The notes below the pieces were generated by a model that saw only the letters and a program-made list of their open reading frames with translations, searched no databases and was not told where the DNA came from. A program made the translations under genes and the position numbers. Positions 51,935-64,000 of a DNA stretch of 64,000 nt are shown piece after piece. This DNA comes from Nannochloris sp. 'desiccata' (Eukaryota; Chlorophyta; Trebouxiophyceae; Chlorellales; Chlorellaceae). Where the stretch lies: the NCBI GenBank assembly GCA_019044685.2, contig JAGTXX020000009.1:682001-746000 (forward strand), written 5' to 3'. Numbering within the stretch: position 1 is the first letter of the stretch; each line of letters starts with the position of its first letter.

Positions 51935-54900
51935 TTAAGACTCCATCGGCTCTCCAGCACCGCCACCACCCACGCTGCCGCCACCACTATTTGCCTTTCT
52001 TTTCGCCCTCTGATCTGCCACCCACGCAGCTACTTCTGCTTTCAACTCTGGACACTCTATCAAATCTTCTTCAGTCATGGGAGCTCGGTTAAACGGATCC
52101 CTCTGATCAGTTAGTAACTGCTGTAAGATTGTCGCTCTATTGACAATTTGTCCAGAAGGCAACTTTACTGGGTCCCACATAATACCACCAAGCAATTGAT
52201 CTTCATATTCTTCAGGGATATCTTCAAAGGCATCTTCCTCTGCAGCTGCATTGGCTACAGCGGCAGCAGCACCTACCGCCAACGCCTCCAAGTCGGAAAT
52301 AAAGTCTGGAGAAGCAAGGCCTAATGCACGCAGCACACTGATCAATTCTTCAAAAATCTCTGGGTTAGGGCCATAATAATCAGTATCCGCTGCGACAGCT
52401 TCACACCATGCTTGCTTATCAGTCCTATATAAATTAACGTGCACGGACGCCAATGACGCAATTAACTCTTTAGGACGCCAGCCATATCGCTCCGGATCCT
52501 TTAATTTTAAACGCCTCCTCTCTGAAGGCAGTGTCAAGTATCGCAAAAAGAAGTTTAGGATACGTGCTTGACGATCTCGGACTTGTACATCGAAAAATCT
52601 TGAGGCCACTGTCGAGTCTTCAGAAGTGAAGTTCATCGTCTTTAAATAGATTTCCGCCAAGGCAAAATCACTTCTAAGATGATTACGATGCGTTTCTAAT
52701 GCTTGTAACCGATCTGCACGTTCATTTTGGCCTAAAGCATCCCACGCTGCCCTATCATCCTGCAAACGCTCAGTCTCTTGAACAGCAGGTAAAGTATCCA
52801 AGGCTTCCTGTAAAAGATGCTGGCTATCTGCCAAAATGAAGTTGACAAATCTAATATACAGTTTTGGGTCGGATAAAGCAACATCTCTCCATGCTCCTCT
52901 GTGCTGTGGTAATCGCCACAAGTACCCCATGATCTCACCAATATGGTACCGCATATTAAATTTCTCATAAAAGGCATTGGCTCTATCTGTACGCTCAATA
53001 TCCACAAAGAGAGAAATCAAAGCACGTACCATATTTCCAATAACTAACGGATGGACTTCAAATAGCATCGCAACCTCATCAGCTGCTCGACCGCCTCCGA
53101 CACGAGGTCGCCAATTATCGCTGCCTTCGTCTTCGTTTGGGGGCATGTACGAGGTTAATGCTTCCACCATTTTACCGCGAAGGTAAGGGTTTTTAACGTA
53201 GCCAGGGCTGCCCATGAATACTGTGAAAAAGAGCATGTACTCGTCCATGCGCTGCCCGCTGACGAGATCCGGTCGCCCTCGAGCTACCCAGGTAAGCGCA
53301 ACACAGAGGTCCTCTACATAAAACTCCGGAAGAGAGGCAAACTCCATAGGTGCTGGTTCAGGCAAAGGTAAAGTTGGTGGTCCTCCTGCTGCAGCCGAAG
53401 GGCAAGCTAAGCGAAGTAAATATGCCGACAGCAATCTGTAATAGGCAATCACATCGTTGATTAAGCTATCTTGTTTGAAACAGGTCTCCATTGCGATAGC
53501 AATGCCTTTGAAACGTTGCGAAGCTGCACGAAGGCCCATTGCTTGAGGTCCTGGCGCTCCTTCGGCATCTTCTGCGTAGTGCTGAGCAGTTCGTACTAAA
53601 CCGGTGCAGGTGTCCAATGATTTCGAAAAGCCTAGACGTAATGCCATACCCGTTAAGAAGAATATCTCACAAATAAAATGATATGATTCTGTGCTAGTAC
53701 CCTCTTTACTAACACCACCATTATCAGCTCCGTCGGCAGCATTTCCGCTCCCGCTTGCCCAAGCAGCCACCACCTCTGAAGTTGCAGCCAACCTTGTATC
53801 ATCATCAAAACACCTCCCTCTAGCCACCGGATCAGATGCATACCGTGCATTCAATTTACTCCACGCTTTTCCACTAGCAGGGTCCATAAATGGCTCGCAC
53901 ATACGTAACATCACTGCTACAATATTGATCATAAACCCGTCTGTAGCAGATTTTTTAACATCTGGACGCATTTTAGCTCGTTCTTGGTTTGTTCTAATAG
54001 CAGCAGCAAGCCACGATAACGCAGCATCTCTGGTTTCGGAGTTGCGGAGTAATGCCATCATGATTCGGTGGAGTTGAGAATGAAGCTGCCCTAAAGCAGC
54101 GTGGATGGATGCTATAGACGAACGGACATCAGATTGGCGAAGTGCGTCAGGTTGAGGGAAATATTGAGCTACAACGTCTGGCACACGTACTGAAGGTTTC
54201 AAAGGGTGTGTTGATAAATCAGGAATCGCTGAAATACCAAACGCTGTGCCCAATAAAGTTTGGAATTCGACTGCCCGACCCTCACTGTCAGCACGAGGTA
54301 CCCATCCCGGAAGCTTGATAAGGATAGATGCTACGGGTTTAGACGTGACAAGACGTTCTACTACACCAAGAGGGGCAGAAAAATCACCCAACACTGAGAT
54401 TGTAGATAATCTTTTCATCAACGACGGAACCATCATTTGAAGCATCTCTGAAAAGCCCTCTTCAGCGAATCTAGTCGCCAAATCTTCTAGAAAGCCTGCA
54501 GGCATGGGTACTACCTGTGTTTCTGCAGTCACAGTGTCTGGAATTAACGGTGGAGCGGTGCTACTAGAAGCACCAATAAAGCCAAGGCCACCAGAAGATG
54601 AGGAAGAAGTAAATGTAGCAAAAAGGGAATCTAAAAGCTGCAAAGAGCCACGAGTCTGCGCATTCAGAGGCTGTGGAAACATTTCTAGGGTTAGAATGAA
54701 TCCAGTGTAAGAAACAGCGAGCTGACGGGCTAGAGTAAGCGAGTCAATAAGACGTTGCTGGTCTGCAGCGTCTTTGAGCAGAGAGACACTGCGTGCTTCC
54801 TCCATAGCGCGATTATAACACCCCATGAGGTATTGAACTGGCCATTGAGGGTAAGATGCAGGAGGACTGCTCAGTCTAGACATCAGAGCTCGTTCGATGC

Positions 54901-55184
54901 TGTCTTGATCAATCATGAGAGGAGCGGTGGAATTGTCGGTGCCGGATGCCTCTGCCCTAAGTTCCTGTTGCATTTTTAGAGGAAGAAGCGTGATCGTCAG
55001 AAGATATTTTAAGAATAGTACAGTAAATTGGGATAGTTAAGGGGGGAAAGTTAATACAACTTGCCTGTTCTAGGTCTGCAAGATGGACTACAGGAGGTGA
55101 AGCATTGGCGTCAACATGCGAGGGCTTCAAGGCCACGGCAAATATCTTGCGTAGCACACCATCTTGAAATGTCGCAAACGCCAT
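51935..55184 (-). CDS. UFD2: Ubiquitin conjugation factor E4 (UFD2), U-box protein
   Basis: Extends ubiquitin chains on substrates (E4 activity) with the CDC48/p97 system. Exons 55184-55065 and 54964-51935; 1049 aa. The intron has a GC donor (GAACAG/GCAAGT) and joins VVHLADLEQ to ELRAEASG, matching the family. The N-terminus TFQDGVLRKIFAVALKPSHV is also typical. The UFD2 core includes ALMSRLSSPPASYPQWPVQY, LMGCYNRAMEEA and HIGEIMGYLWRLPQHRGAWR. The C-terminal U-box is DQLLGGIMWDPVKLPSGQIV, then NRATILQQLLTDQRDPFNRA. A Gly/Ser tail ends the protein. Confidence 0.93.
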
Positions 55185-55468
55185 TGCGCTGACAAAACGC
55201 GTGTTAGAATAGCTGTTGTAGCAGTTAACACTTATTTTGATCGATCGAAATGACAAAATGATCAGCAATAAAATGGAGCCTCAGCAGCCTAATGTCCTTA
55301 AAACTTGGGGGAAACTCCTAGAGAACTAAAAATTCACAGGATGGTATTACAGCCAGCACCTGTATCTTAATTCATTTGTCCTATTGAAAATCCTCCCCAC
55401 ATCGTGCTCGCCGCTCTCTTCTTTGAGAACTCATTTGAGAAACTCATCTCCTTCCAAGGCATACTATC

Positions 55469-58341
55469 TTACATGTTTAATCGAATGAACCTTGCTGTAT
55501 GCACACCACCGTTACCCAGAGGTCCATCACTGCCTCCATTAACTACATCTAATAACCTATCGCCCACTTTGCCCACCACCGCCGCTCCCACACACCCCCT
55601 CCTTCTTAATTCCTCTACACAAGCCTCTGCCTGCATAGCAGGCACTGCTCCAAGCAATCCACCACTGGTCTGAGGATCTATCAACACAGTCCATTCTGGT
55701 AATTTTACGAAATCAACCTCCTCGCCATTGTTTGAAGCAACTACAGCTGCTATCTTTGCATTTTCAGTGTGCAATGTGCTCACCGCCCCTGCTGCAACAC
55801 ACTCTGCTGCCCCTTCTAAAATCGGCACCGAGGCTACATCTACTTCAACAGTTACCTGAGAAGCACGTGACATCTCTGCTAAATGTCCTAAGAATCCAAA
55901 CCCAGTCACATCAGTACAGGCAGTACAATTGAATTGCCTAAATACCTCTGCCGGTACAGAATTACTTTCTAGCATACTTTCTTTTGCCCCAGAAATCCAC
56001 CTCCCCTGTGCCAACCCACGCATACACGCTGCAAAAATTACTCCTGTACCCAACGGTTTTGTTAGAATTAACGCTTGACCTGGTTGAAGCCCTGCTTTGG
56101 ACAAGAGAAATTTTTGGGGGGCGGTGCCATAAATTGAAAACCCTAAAGAAAGTTCAGCGCCTTCACAAGAATGCCCCCCTACTAAAGCACACCCTGCATT
56201 ATGAAGTACCTTATTTGCACCCGCCATAAGCTGATATAAATCCCCTTGGGTTACTTTTGAGGACGCGAACGGTAAGACGGCAATTGCAAGAGCGGCAGTA
56301 GGGGTGGCGCCCATGGCATAGCAATCACTTAAAGCATGATTCGCTGCAATAGAGCCAAATATGTAGGGGTCTTCGATGATTGATTTGAAGAAATCGACTG
56401 TGTGGATTGTGACATGGCCTGGAGGAGGTGGTTCAAGCACCGCTGCGTCATCTGGAGAGGACAAGCCAACAAGAATATTAGAATTATTATCAACTTGAGT
56501 ATTGGTATTTTTGTCAAGACGTAATTTCTCTAATACTTGGCTCAGCGTGCTAGCCCCGACTTTGGATCCACATCCTCCACACCGCATTCTAGAAACAGCA
56601 ACGAGCGCTGCAGCTTCTGGACCTAGAGGAGCTGCTGACGTCGGTGATAATGCCGCTGCAGTCATCATTTTATCCATTCTTTCTTCATCAAAATTCAGTT
56701 CTGATCCGAATTTCGCCATAAATTTCCGATCTATCCAATCTTTCCATGTCCATAATGCGGCGCCTTGAACACCAAGCCATTTCCCTTTGACAGCAATTGC
56801 ATATCGACTGCCGGCAGAAATAATATTTAAATGAGAAGATTGAGGATGCCAGGGGTGGAGAGGTTTGTTTTGAGCGTAGGAAGCAATATTCTCAGCTAAT
56901 GGCATACCCTGAAAACCGGATAGAAGAAAGCGAGATTAGGGCGTATAAGACAGATGAGAAAAAGGCAAGTTATTTCCAAGTTGGTGAAGACGGGGAAAAA
57001 AATAAAAAGAACTTTAAAATTTTATTGTAACGTACAGCTCTGACGGCATAGACTCCAGCTTTGGGTCTTGGATTTGCTACATTCGTTGTACAATCTCCAG
57101 CTCCAAACACATTACTAGGCCCATTCTCTGCTTGCAAATATTCGTTCACGCGGAGAAAGCCTCTCTCATCAGTAGGGAGACCACTCCTGGCCAGCCACCC
57201 TGTTGCACCGGCTTGCGTACTCCAAAGACAGGTGTCAAAAGGGATGAGAGTCCCATTCGACAGGGTTAATACATTCTGGCCCACGGAGATAACACCACCT
57301 GCACTGCCTTTACTACGGGCCCCGACATTTTTTGTTTTAATATCGTTATTGTCAATAGCACTAGCAGCGTTTACTTCGTGGACTTCAATGTTCCTTTCTT
57401 TAAGCAACGGGAGAAAGGCTTTTCGGGCATACGCGGCTACTCCTGATAGAATGTCTCCTTTGGAAATTAGTACAACTCTGATGCTTTTTGAAGCGTCTTC
57501 TTCGCTAAATCCAACGCGTATTCGTTCTTGAGTGAGTCTATACTGTACTGCACACGCCAATTCGACCCCGGACGGACCTCCTCCAACAACAGCAACTCTG
57601 TAAAGAGTAGGGTTCAAGCCATTAAGGACATTATCACTATTGCTGATCCCTGCGGCGCCATTAGCGTTACTAGTTGTGCTTGCATCCTTGACCATTTGTT
57701 GAAACCGTAATGCAAACGTCGAAATTGGTTTCACAGGTACGGTATACTGTGCAGCACCTGGAATATCTAGGGTTGACGGGGCGATGCCAATATTTAAAGA
57801 AAGTATGTCGTATTGTAAACTAGGTCGGTCAACTAAAAGGACTTCTTGGGAAGAAAGATCGACACCACGAGCTGTAGCGTGGATAAGACGAGCGTTGGCG
57901 AAGCGGGCGAGACGCACAAGGTCTATATGGCAGTCATCATAGGTGTAGAATCCAGAAACATAGCCAGGAAGCATGCCACTAGATAATAAAGAAAATAGGA
58001 AAAAAGTAGAAAGAGGCGATGTGATGAGTTTGTGGGAGAGACAGAAGAGGAGGAAAATTGATAAGTATATTCTCTTATAGGATTCCAATACCTGTATGGA
58101 GTTTGTACATCTGGTGTGATAAGGGTAACACGTAGACCAGGGATAGGCTTCATTCCAAATCGCCTTAAGACTTGGACGTGGGCGTGGCCGCCGCCAACTA
58201 ATACCAAATCCTGTGGAGAAGTAAAATGTGCGTGAGAATGGATGAATATCCGCGATCTGTATAAGTGAGCAATAGTATAGAGAGATAATGCCAATGTCTA
58301 CTAGAGTGACCTACCTTGTAAACTGGAACTTTTGGGTGCAT
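55469..58341 (-). CDS. selD: NADH-dehydrogenase-like / selenophosphate synthase (SelD) fusion
   Basis: Bifunctional protein found in several algae. SelD makes selenophosphate, the selenium donor for selenocysteine synthesis, from selenide and ATP. Exons 58341-58315, 58210-58092, 57978-57036 and 56908-55469; 842 aa. The N-terminal half is an FAD/NAD pyridine nucleotide-disulphide oxidoreductase of NDH-2 type: [66 protein letters not shown]. The C-terminal half is Sel[16 protein letters not shown] with Cys, not Sec, in the active site; [56 protein letters not shown]. Presence implies that this alga uses selenoproteins. All exon joins are in frame. Confidence 0.93.
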
Positions 58342-58641
58342 TGCGACTTGTTTTACGTGATCAAATCAATCTTAATTATTATATACTGAAATAAATTGTG
58401 ACAAATGGTCCCTTATAATTAAACAATAAATCTAATTATTCAATTCCAATAAAAAAATGAATAAATGCGGGTGGCTGGGCGGGCAGGAATAAGATGACTC
58501 TTTGCATTTCATTACAACGCCGCATGCAAGCTTGAGTCTCACAGACTCAGGCTGAGCCAGGTGTCCACTGTTTGTCGATATTACATCACTTTTCTAGACA
58601 TTCTCATTACTTGCTTTTCACTAACTTTGTTAGTAAGAGTT
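58342..58641. other. Intergenic region
   Basis: 300 AT-rich bases between two minus-strand genes. TTACA near 58577 supplies TGTAA on the minus strand, but it lies upstream of the fusion gene and 60 bp past the stop of the coiled-coil gene, so it suits the latter. Nothing else is seen. Confidence 0.35.
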
Positions 58642-61600
58642 TTAATACATTAGGTCTTGATCATGTTCACTAGAATACATCATAGCCGCATCAACTTCAG
58701 CCCCGGCACCAATACCGACACCATGATTATTTGGCTGCCACTGGATACTACCATCGGCAGAACGAATCAAATTCCTCTTCACAACTCCTCCTTGCACTCC
58801 ATTATGAGTTGAATTTTCATCGAAATCGTTCGTATTGCGATTTTTCTTCTTTCCTCGTAGCATGCTCGCCAACTTTTTCAACGGACTTCTCTTCGCAGCA
58901 GCAGGAGGTGGTGCCACTGAAGCGTGTGTTTCGACTAAAGGAAGCATAGAACTGTACGCTTCTAAAGGACCTTGCCCTTGTGACAGTTGGTTCACACTAT
59001 CAGCTCTCCCAGAAACTTGAAGCCCAGCAGCAGCAAAACTTTCCGAGCCACCAGTGAACGACAGGCTCACTGCTTCAATACTGTTCGCCTCGGTAGCAGT
59101 CCAAGATTGCTGCGCTGTATTCATACAGCCATCATCTATACCAGAATCAGAGCCGTTATTACTTTGAATCATGTTATCTCCACCATATAACAAGTGTGCT
59201 TGAGAGGCCAAAGGGCCACCACCACCACTGTTTCTCACAGCAGCGATTCTTTGAGGCGGTGGAGGAGGCATTAATCGAGCTGAAGAGGTAGTTGATTGCC
59301 GTAGGATATCATCTTCATCGCTTTCTACGCCTGTAAACGGATCGTGGTTGTCGAGATCTTCCCACGCTGCATTCATTTCAGCGACATCAGGGTGGTGATG
59401 CTGATGATACTCTTCATAGTGATAGTTTTGTTGTTGGGGTTGTTCTTGATCCTGTTGCGTATTTCTAGTGGGGATCGTTTTATGGGGGTCTGGATGGGCA
59501 GCATAGACTTCTCGTAAACTTCGTTCTTCTTGAAGATAGTTGCTATGTTTATAAAGATGGTCAAAGCTTTCTTCCTCTCTGATTTCCTCGTCAGGGTCAA
59601 CTTCACTTGCAGGTCGAGATAATTGTGTAATACGGGCAGTCAGCATCATTTCTAGCTCTTCTTGCGTTTCGCCCAACTCGGCTTTGGCGGTTGCAGCAGT
59701 GTGTTCAGCTTGCTTTACTCGAACTCGTAAACTTTGTGTTTCTTCTTCAGCCTCATCACGTGCTTCGTTGGCTTCATCAAGCTCTTCTTTCAACTTCTTT
59801 ACCTTGTTTTCAAGCTTTGTAACGGCAGAATTAAGGCGAGCCGCGTGGTCTTGGGCAGCTAAAAGCTCAGTTTCAGCGGCACGCAAACGCGATTGAGTTT
59901 CAGCACCCCGTTCTCGTAAGTAATGGACTTCGTCGCGGAGCGCAGTCGCTTCCGCTTCAGCAGCTTCACGTGCGCGTCTAAATTCAGATGCTCCCCCTTG
60001 CCATAATTGAGCTTGTGCAGGGGAATCAGGATCGCTGCTTTCTTCAGTGGTAGCGACAGATGCTTCAGCAACTAAACCAGCACCACCGCTCCGAAGAAGC
60101 TGCTGCTGTTGTTCGCAAGCGTGATAGTTCTGCTGTTTTTCTTGTTGCTCTTCATCTTTCTGTTGTTGTTTCAATTCTTCAAAATCAGCCATATGAGCTT
60201 CTTCCAACAACTTTACCGCGGCAGCATGCTCTCTGCGCTCCATTACCAACGCTTCCTCAACAGCTGCAGCCAATTTAACTGCGTGTTCTTCCCTGATTTC
60301 CTGCACTTGCTCGTTGAAACGACGTTGTAATGGTGAAGGAATTGGGTCTCCGTGTTTCCATTCAGGCACTGGTTGAACAGCGAGAGCGAGTTTGACAGGG
60401 GCAGCAGCGGTTTCTGCAACATATTCAGCAGCAGCAACCGCTTCAAAGGCCGATTTTATTTGGGAATCGTATTCTTTAAAGTCACGTGCAGCAGAAGCTT
60501 GTGTTTCCAGTAACTTTTGTTCAGCTTGGGCAGTAGAAGATCGTAATGCAGCGCATTCAGCGCGCATTGCCGCAACCTCTGCCTGTGCAAATTGTAGGGC
60601 AGAGTCCTTTTGCTGAGCTGCAGTGGCAACACGATCGAGAACTTCTTTCAAAGCCTTGATTTCAGTTTCACTTCGGATCTTCGTTTCAATTTCTACGGCA
60701 TCATTGCGTTGGGCAGCAGCTGCAAGGGAGGAAGCGACCTGTGCCTCTGCATGTGTTGCTCTCCGTTGGGCTGCTTCTAGCTCAGCTTCCAAGCCAAGAA
60801 GCTTCTCCTGTGCGTCTTTGGCTTCAACAACAGCGACAGCATGAGCGCGCATGAGATTTTCAACTTGTGATTTAAATGAATCAGCTTCACGAAGGGAGAC
60901 ACGGCCATTTTGTTGGGCAGCCAACAGCTCCTCTTGCAACGCCTCCAGTTGGGCACGAAGTGAACCGGCATCAGCTTTGCCTCTACGCTGTATTTCAGTG
61001 ATAGAAGCCTCTAAGGATAAAATTTCTGATTGCATACGAGCGACTTCCGCTTCTAAAGATCCTCTCTTGCAACGTTCAGAGGCAAGGCCAGTTTCAGCAG
61101 CAACAGCACGCGCTTCTGCAGCAGCAGCCGACGCCTGCGCTTGCTCTGCTGCTCGCTGGGCAGCTTGAAGCTGCGCTTGTTGATGCGCCCCTTCAATTTC
61201 CAATCTTCCTGCTTCAGATGTAGCGTCTCCTGCAAGCTGAATCGCTTCAGCTTTATCTTTTGAAAGCGACTCCATCTGATGTTCTGCCTCGGCTGCTCTT
61301 ATTTTTCCCTGCTCAATCTCAATAGAATTAGCTGCCAGTTGCTTGGCTTGATTTTGTATCCGATTTTCCTGGTCACCTAGCTTCTGTTTCAGTACACAAA
61401 CCTCTTCTTTGTGTTTCTGGAGCTCCATTTCAGCGTCCAAAAGAGCTGAGCGGAGGTGATCGTGGTCACCTCGGGCGGTATCAGCAGCACGGCGATGAAC
61501 CTCTACCTGCGCAGATAACGCCGCAGCCTCTTCTTGTTGGACAGTTAATTTTCCGCGTTGGGATTGCTGTATACTTTGAAGCTGACGACGAAGAGACTGA

Positions 61601-62406
61601 ACCTCAGACTGAAGTCGCATAGTTTCTGCATTATCATGATTATTAGGGTTTTTAACGGTGGGAGCTGTAGTGGCAAAACTTGGTGGTACTGCTGCAGGAA
61701 CTCGTTCCAATTCCTGACGTACGCTTTGCACTAAGCTTTGAAGCTGTGCAACTTGTGCCGAGGTTGTAAACTTGCTATTGTCGGGGTTCAGTGCCTGCTG
61801 TCGGGAAGCGGGGGCAGTGTTACCAGAGCGGAATAAAGTGGAGTCTAATTGGCGCTGCTGCTGCTGTACTAGTTCCTGTAATTCAGAAGCTACTTTCATC
61901 CTGTAATTGACAGATTAATACGTAGATTCAATGGGTTAGTGAACGGTAAATTAGCCTCTGTATAAACTTTTATTATTAAATAGCGGTGACTCGAACAGCG
62001 AGTGGAAAAACTAACTCACCATTCTTGCAGCTTTGCTTGAGCTTCATCACGAGCCATCTCAGTACGATAGAGGCGATCATTAATTTGCTGAGCTTCAGTG
62101 TTTGTCCTCGTTTTCTGATGGTTGTTGTTTGCCAAGAAATTGTCAACCGAACGCAACAAATCGTCTTTCTTGGCTTGCTGCTGATATGAGGACGTAGTCC
62201 CCCCTCGCCAAGCTCCAATGGAATCTCTAGTATTTAAATTCATAGTTGCGTCAATAGGTTGCATCCGTGGCTTGTAGGCACTGGCTCTTCTGCAATGTCA
62301 AAATTATTTAGTGTTCGTTAGACTTGACAACGTAGCACTGTGGAGTGAATGATGCATAAGCTTGCACATTTATCATCCTTATATTTTTCTACCTTTGACT
62401 ATCCAT
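58642..62406 (-). CDS. Large coiled-coil protein (1180 aa)
   Basis: Exons 62406-62393 (MDSQ), 62289-62020 and 61900-58642, in frame through GT-AG introns. The tiny first exon is inferred from frame and splice signals; ATG codons within exon 2 (62248, 62224) are alternatives. Residues about 95-800 are almost continuous heptad-type coiled coil rich in Ala, Glu, Gln and Arg (for example AEQAQASAAAAEARAVAAET, ELDEANEARDEAEEETQSLR). The C-terminal 350 residues are disordered with acidic, Gln/His-rich and Gly/Ser parts and a basic cluster KKLASMLRGKKKNRN. No motor, kinase or known targeting domain is seen. Such proteins are usually structural (centrosome, flagellar root, Golgi tether), but none of these can be assigned. 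Confidence 0.72.
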
Positions 62407-62913
62407 ATTAAGCTGTCAAAGTTTGACAATGGAGAAAAACTCTGAACCGAAATGGTTGCTAACTGCTACTCAAAACTGCATATTGGGGGCAGAAGGATGG
62501 AAAGTAGACAATCCCTGAGTAATTGAAATATTTACTTATATCAATAACGCGAATTAGAGGCCATTTTATCTTCCGTCAAGAACCACGGACTGCAACTGTG
62601 CTGGTTCTCAATCTGAGCGCCGCTGCAGCTGTGTCACCTGCGGTGACACCTCAAGCTTTTTAAAATTGCACAGAGCATACATTACATTTGGCAGTATAGG
62701 AATAGAAAAACAGAATAGGTAAGTAGACGAAATTGGAAAAGTTATTAAGAACAGCAGAAATTAAAAGGTGGGGGCCAAAGCTGCGACGGGAAATATGATC
62801 ACTGCCTGACAGCTTTTTCCAGTATCAAAAGTCGTTAATTCGGTAAAAAAGCGCGCACTGCAACTTCTATAGAGTTTCATAATAGGATTGCCATAAATTC
62901 TAGCTCGCCATCA
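62407..62913. other. Intergenic region
   Basis: 507 bp with a perfect short inverted repeat at 62631-62649 and TGTAA-free AT-rich DNA. No ORF is convincing. Confidence 0.4.
62631..62649. repeat. Perfect inverted repeat GTGTCACC-TGC-GGTGACAC
   Basis: 8-bp arms with a 3-base centre. It lies about 225-245 bp upstream of the inferred ATG of the coiled-coil gene; a dimeric transcription-factor site is possible but unproven. Confidence 0.6.
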
Positions 62914-63126
62914 TTACTTCTGGCCACGCATTAACTTTACTAAATGCTGCTTTGCCAAGTTTTCCTGGACAGTCTGGACAGCGTTTTCTAATCGGCCCTT
63001 GAATGTCGTTCTAATAATTTTCTTCATCTTATTATTGGGGTTCACCCAGGGTGCAAAGTTTTGTGGAGGCATTTCACTGATGAATTGCCTCAGGTGCTTC
63101 ACAATAGGTCCACGTTTAGTAGGCAT
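62914..63126 (-). CDS. Unassigned 70-aa basic protein
   Basis: Complete intronless ORF starting MPTKRGPIVKHLRQFISEMP and ending QHLVKLMRGQK. It is strongly basic with no membrane span or signal. The composition looks protein-like (well-spread hydrophobics, few low-complexity runs) and would suit a small mitochondrial or ribosomal-type subunit. I do not recognise the family. It is divergent from the gene that leaves the window on the right. Confidence 0.45.
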   Translation of the reverse strand: MPTKRGPIVKHLRQFISEMPPQNFAPWVNPNNKMKKIIRTTFKGRLENAVQTVQENLAKQHLVKLMRGQK

Positions 63127-63377
63127 GCTGGCTTCTCTACTGTAACTCTAATATTTCAATCTCCACAACTTCATTGATTAGTAGATGCTTGCCATGCTTT
63201 TGCCCTGATCAATTCAGCAGCCCACCATTTTCTGGCCCAAGGCGCCATGACTGTGGCGACCTCGAGGCTGTCGGTGCTCTCCAGGTGATCTACAAGTTCT
63301 AATTTTGAAGGCAGGCAGTGTATTAACATCACATATATACTGTCAATAAGGCGGCGTCCTCCAGCGAGATCTCTATT

Positions 63378-64000
63378 ATGAGAGGTAGGCCGGGTCACAG
63401 TGGCCCATCTCGGCGGGCACCAACTTGTGATGTCTTGGTCGTTAACAACCAGAATCTAATCGATATCGACTCAGAAGATTCTCGAGACTTCCCATTTTAT
63501 GGTAATCCCGAACACATCGAGGCTGAAATTAAAGAAGTCCAGCTCTTACTACTGAGAACGACGCCCTCTACAGTGAGCAGCCTCGGAGTTGCCGCCTCCA
63601 CCGCCTCTCCTCCTCGTGTCCATAACGTAAAAGAAAACAAACCCTGGCTCTTGGAAAAGAAGGACAACTTAGATACATCGATCAAGAAAGATAATAAATT
63701 GATCAAGGCCAGCTATGGACACAACGCCGAGAGTGTAAAGGAGATCACAGAGGATAATAATAGACTCGTCAAGCGGCTTATCGGCAAGGCTAATGCTCCT
63801 TTGACATTCAAAACCTCAGCAGCAAACCACGATAAAGTGAGTAGAAGCATTAGTAGATGTGTCATGTACACATTCATTTCATTATTTGCTACAACTAATC
63901 GATTAAAAACCAATCAAATGACATATCCCCCTCTCTCTCCACTTACTTGCAGCACATGGCCAACAAGCAGGCGTCGTCCGCCCGCCTCCGCCAAAAAGCA
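63378..64000 (+). CDS. Unassigned protein, 3'-partial
   Basis: ATG at 63378 opens a frame that stays open to the window end, even through a probable intron. Exon 1 is 63378-63836 (153 codons), donor AAA/GTGAGT, acceptor TTGCAG at 63952, and exon 2 from 63953 continues HMANKQASSARLRQKA in the same frame. The protein starts MRGRPGHSGPSRRAPTCDVL, has an acidic patch (NLIDIDSEDSRDFPFYG), then a helical charged region (AESVKEITEDNNRLVKRL). No domain is recognised from this part. Confidence 0.6.
   Translation, partial: MRGRPGHSGPSRRAPTCDVLVVNNQNLIDIDSEDSRDFPFYGNPEHIEAEIKEVQLLLLRTTPSTVSSLGVAASTASPPRVHNVKENKPWLLEKKDNLDTSIKKDNKLIKASYGHNAESVKEITEDNNRLVKRLIGKANAPLTFKTSAANHDKVSRSISRCVMYTFISLFATTNRLKTNQMTYPPLSPLTCSTWPTSRRRPPASAKK

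Noticed and set aside
56560..56590. Selenocysteine in the SelD active site
   Set aside because: The active-site codon reads Cys (CGGCGSK) and there is no in-frame TGA.
63171..63398. 75-codon minus-strand ORF near the right end
   Set aside because: It overlaps the start of the plus-strand gene, lacks an ATG at its beginning and has no recognisable features.

Overview
The window is nuclear DNA of a compact eukaryotic genome, most likely a green alga (Chlorophyta). Genes carry short GT-AG introns (mostly about 75-145 bp), use the standard code, and lie a few hundred bases apart on both strands. Plant-lineage signs are a vacuolar-sorting receptor with an IRAIM..YMPL tail, an AP2/ERF factor, a plant-specific TIGR01589-type domain, a FRO-type ferric reductase, a starch-binding CBM20 protein, and TGTAA near many 3' ends (the chlorophyte poly(A) signal). 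The species cannot be named from the sequence.

Layout. 1-8.6 kb: vacuolar-sorting receptor (5' end outside the window, with a one-base frameshift), Eaf6 histone-acetyltransferase subunit, an unassigned 118-aa protein, and a large WD40-RRM protein. 9-20 kb: AP2 factor, RadA, D-amino-acid-oxidase family enzyme, cyclopropane-synthase-like methyltransferase, and the NatB subunit NAA25. 20.3-30.7 kb: a direct tandem duplication of a two-gene unit, each with a ferric-reductase-like gene (minus strand) facing a gene for a small secreted or membrane cysteine-rich protein (plus strand) across a conserved 190-240-bp promoter. The 3' halves of the reductase genes look homogenised by gene conversion, and a 38-bp scrap of the neighbouring MT-A70 gene marks the duplication junction. 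30.7-42.2 kb: MT-A70-like protein, 5-formyl-THF cyclo-ligase, ATP23 protease, an auxin-efflux-carrier-family transporter with MORN repeats inside it, ArfGAP, SUMO-like-domain protein, and an AA15-type LPMO with a chitin-binding module. 42.6-64 kb: SET-domain protein with a C-terminal SUMO-interacting motif, UBE2T-like E2, a DnaJ-type zinc-finger protein, the TIGR01589-type protein, a CBM20 protein, the ubiquitin E4 factor UFD2, an NADH-dehydrogenase-like/SelD fusion, a 1180-aa coiled-coil protein, a 70-aa ORF and a gene running off the right end.

Most genes are unrelated housekeeping genes. The best candidates for something new are (i) the duplicated divergent ferric-reductase/cysteine-rich-protein module and (ii) the transporter-MORN architecture. 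Exon joins were inferred by reading splice signals and protein-family continuity by eye; no search was run.
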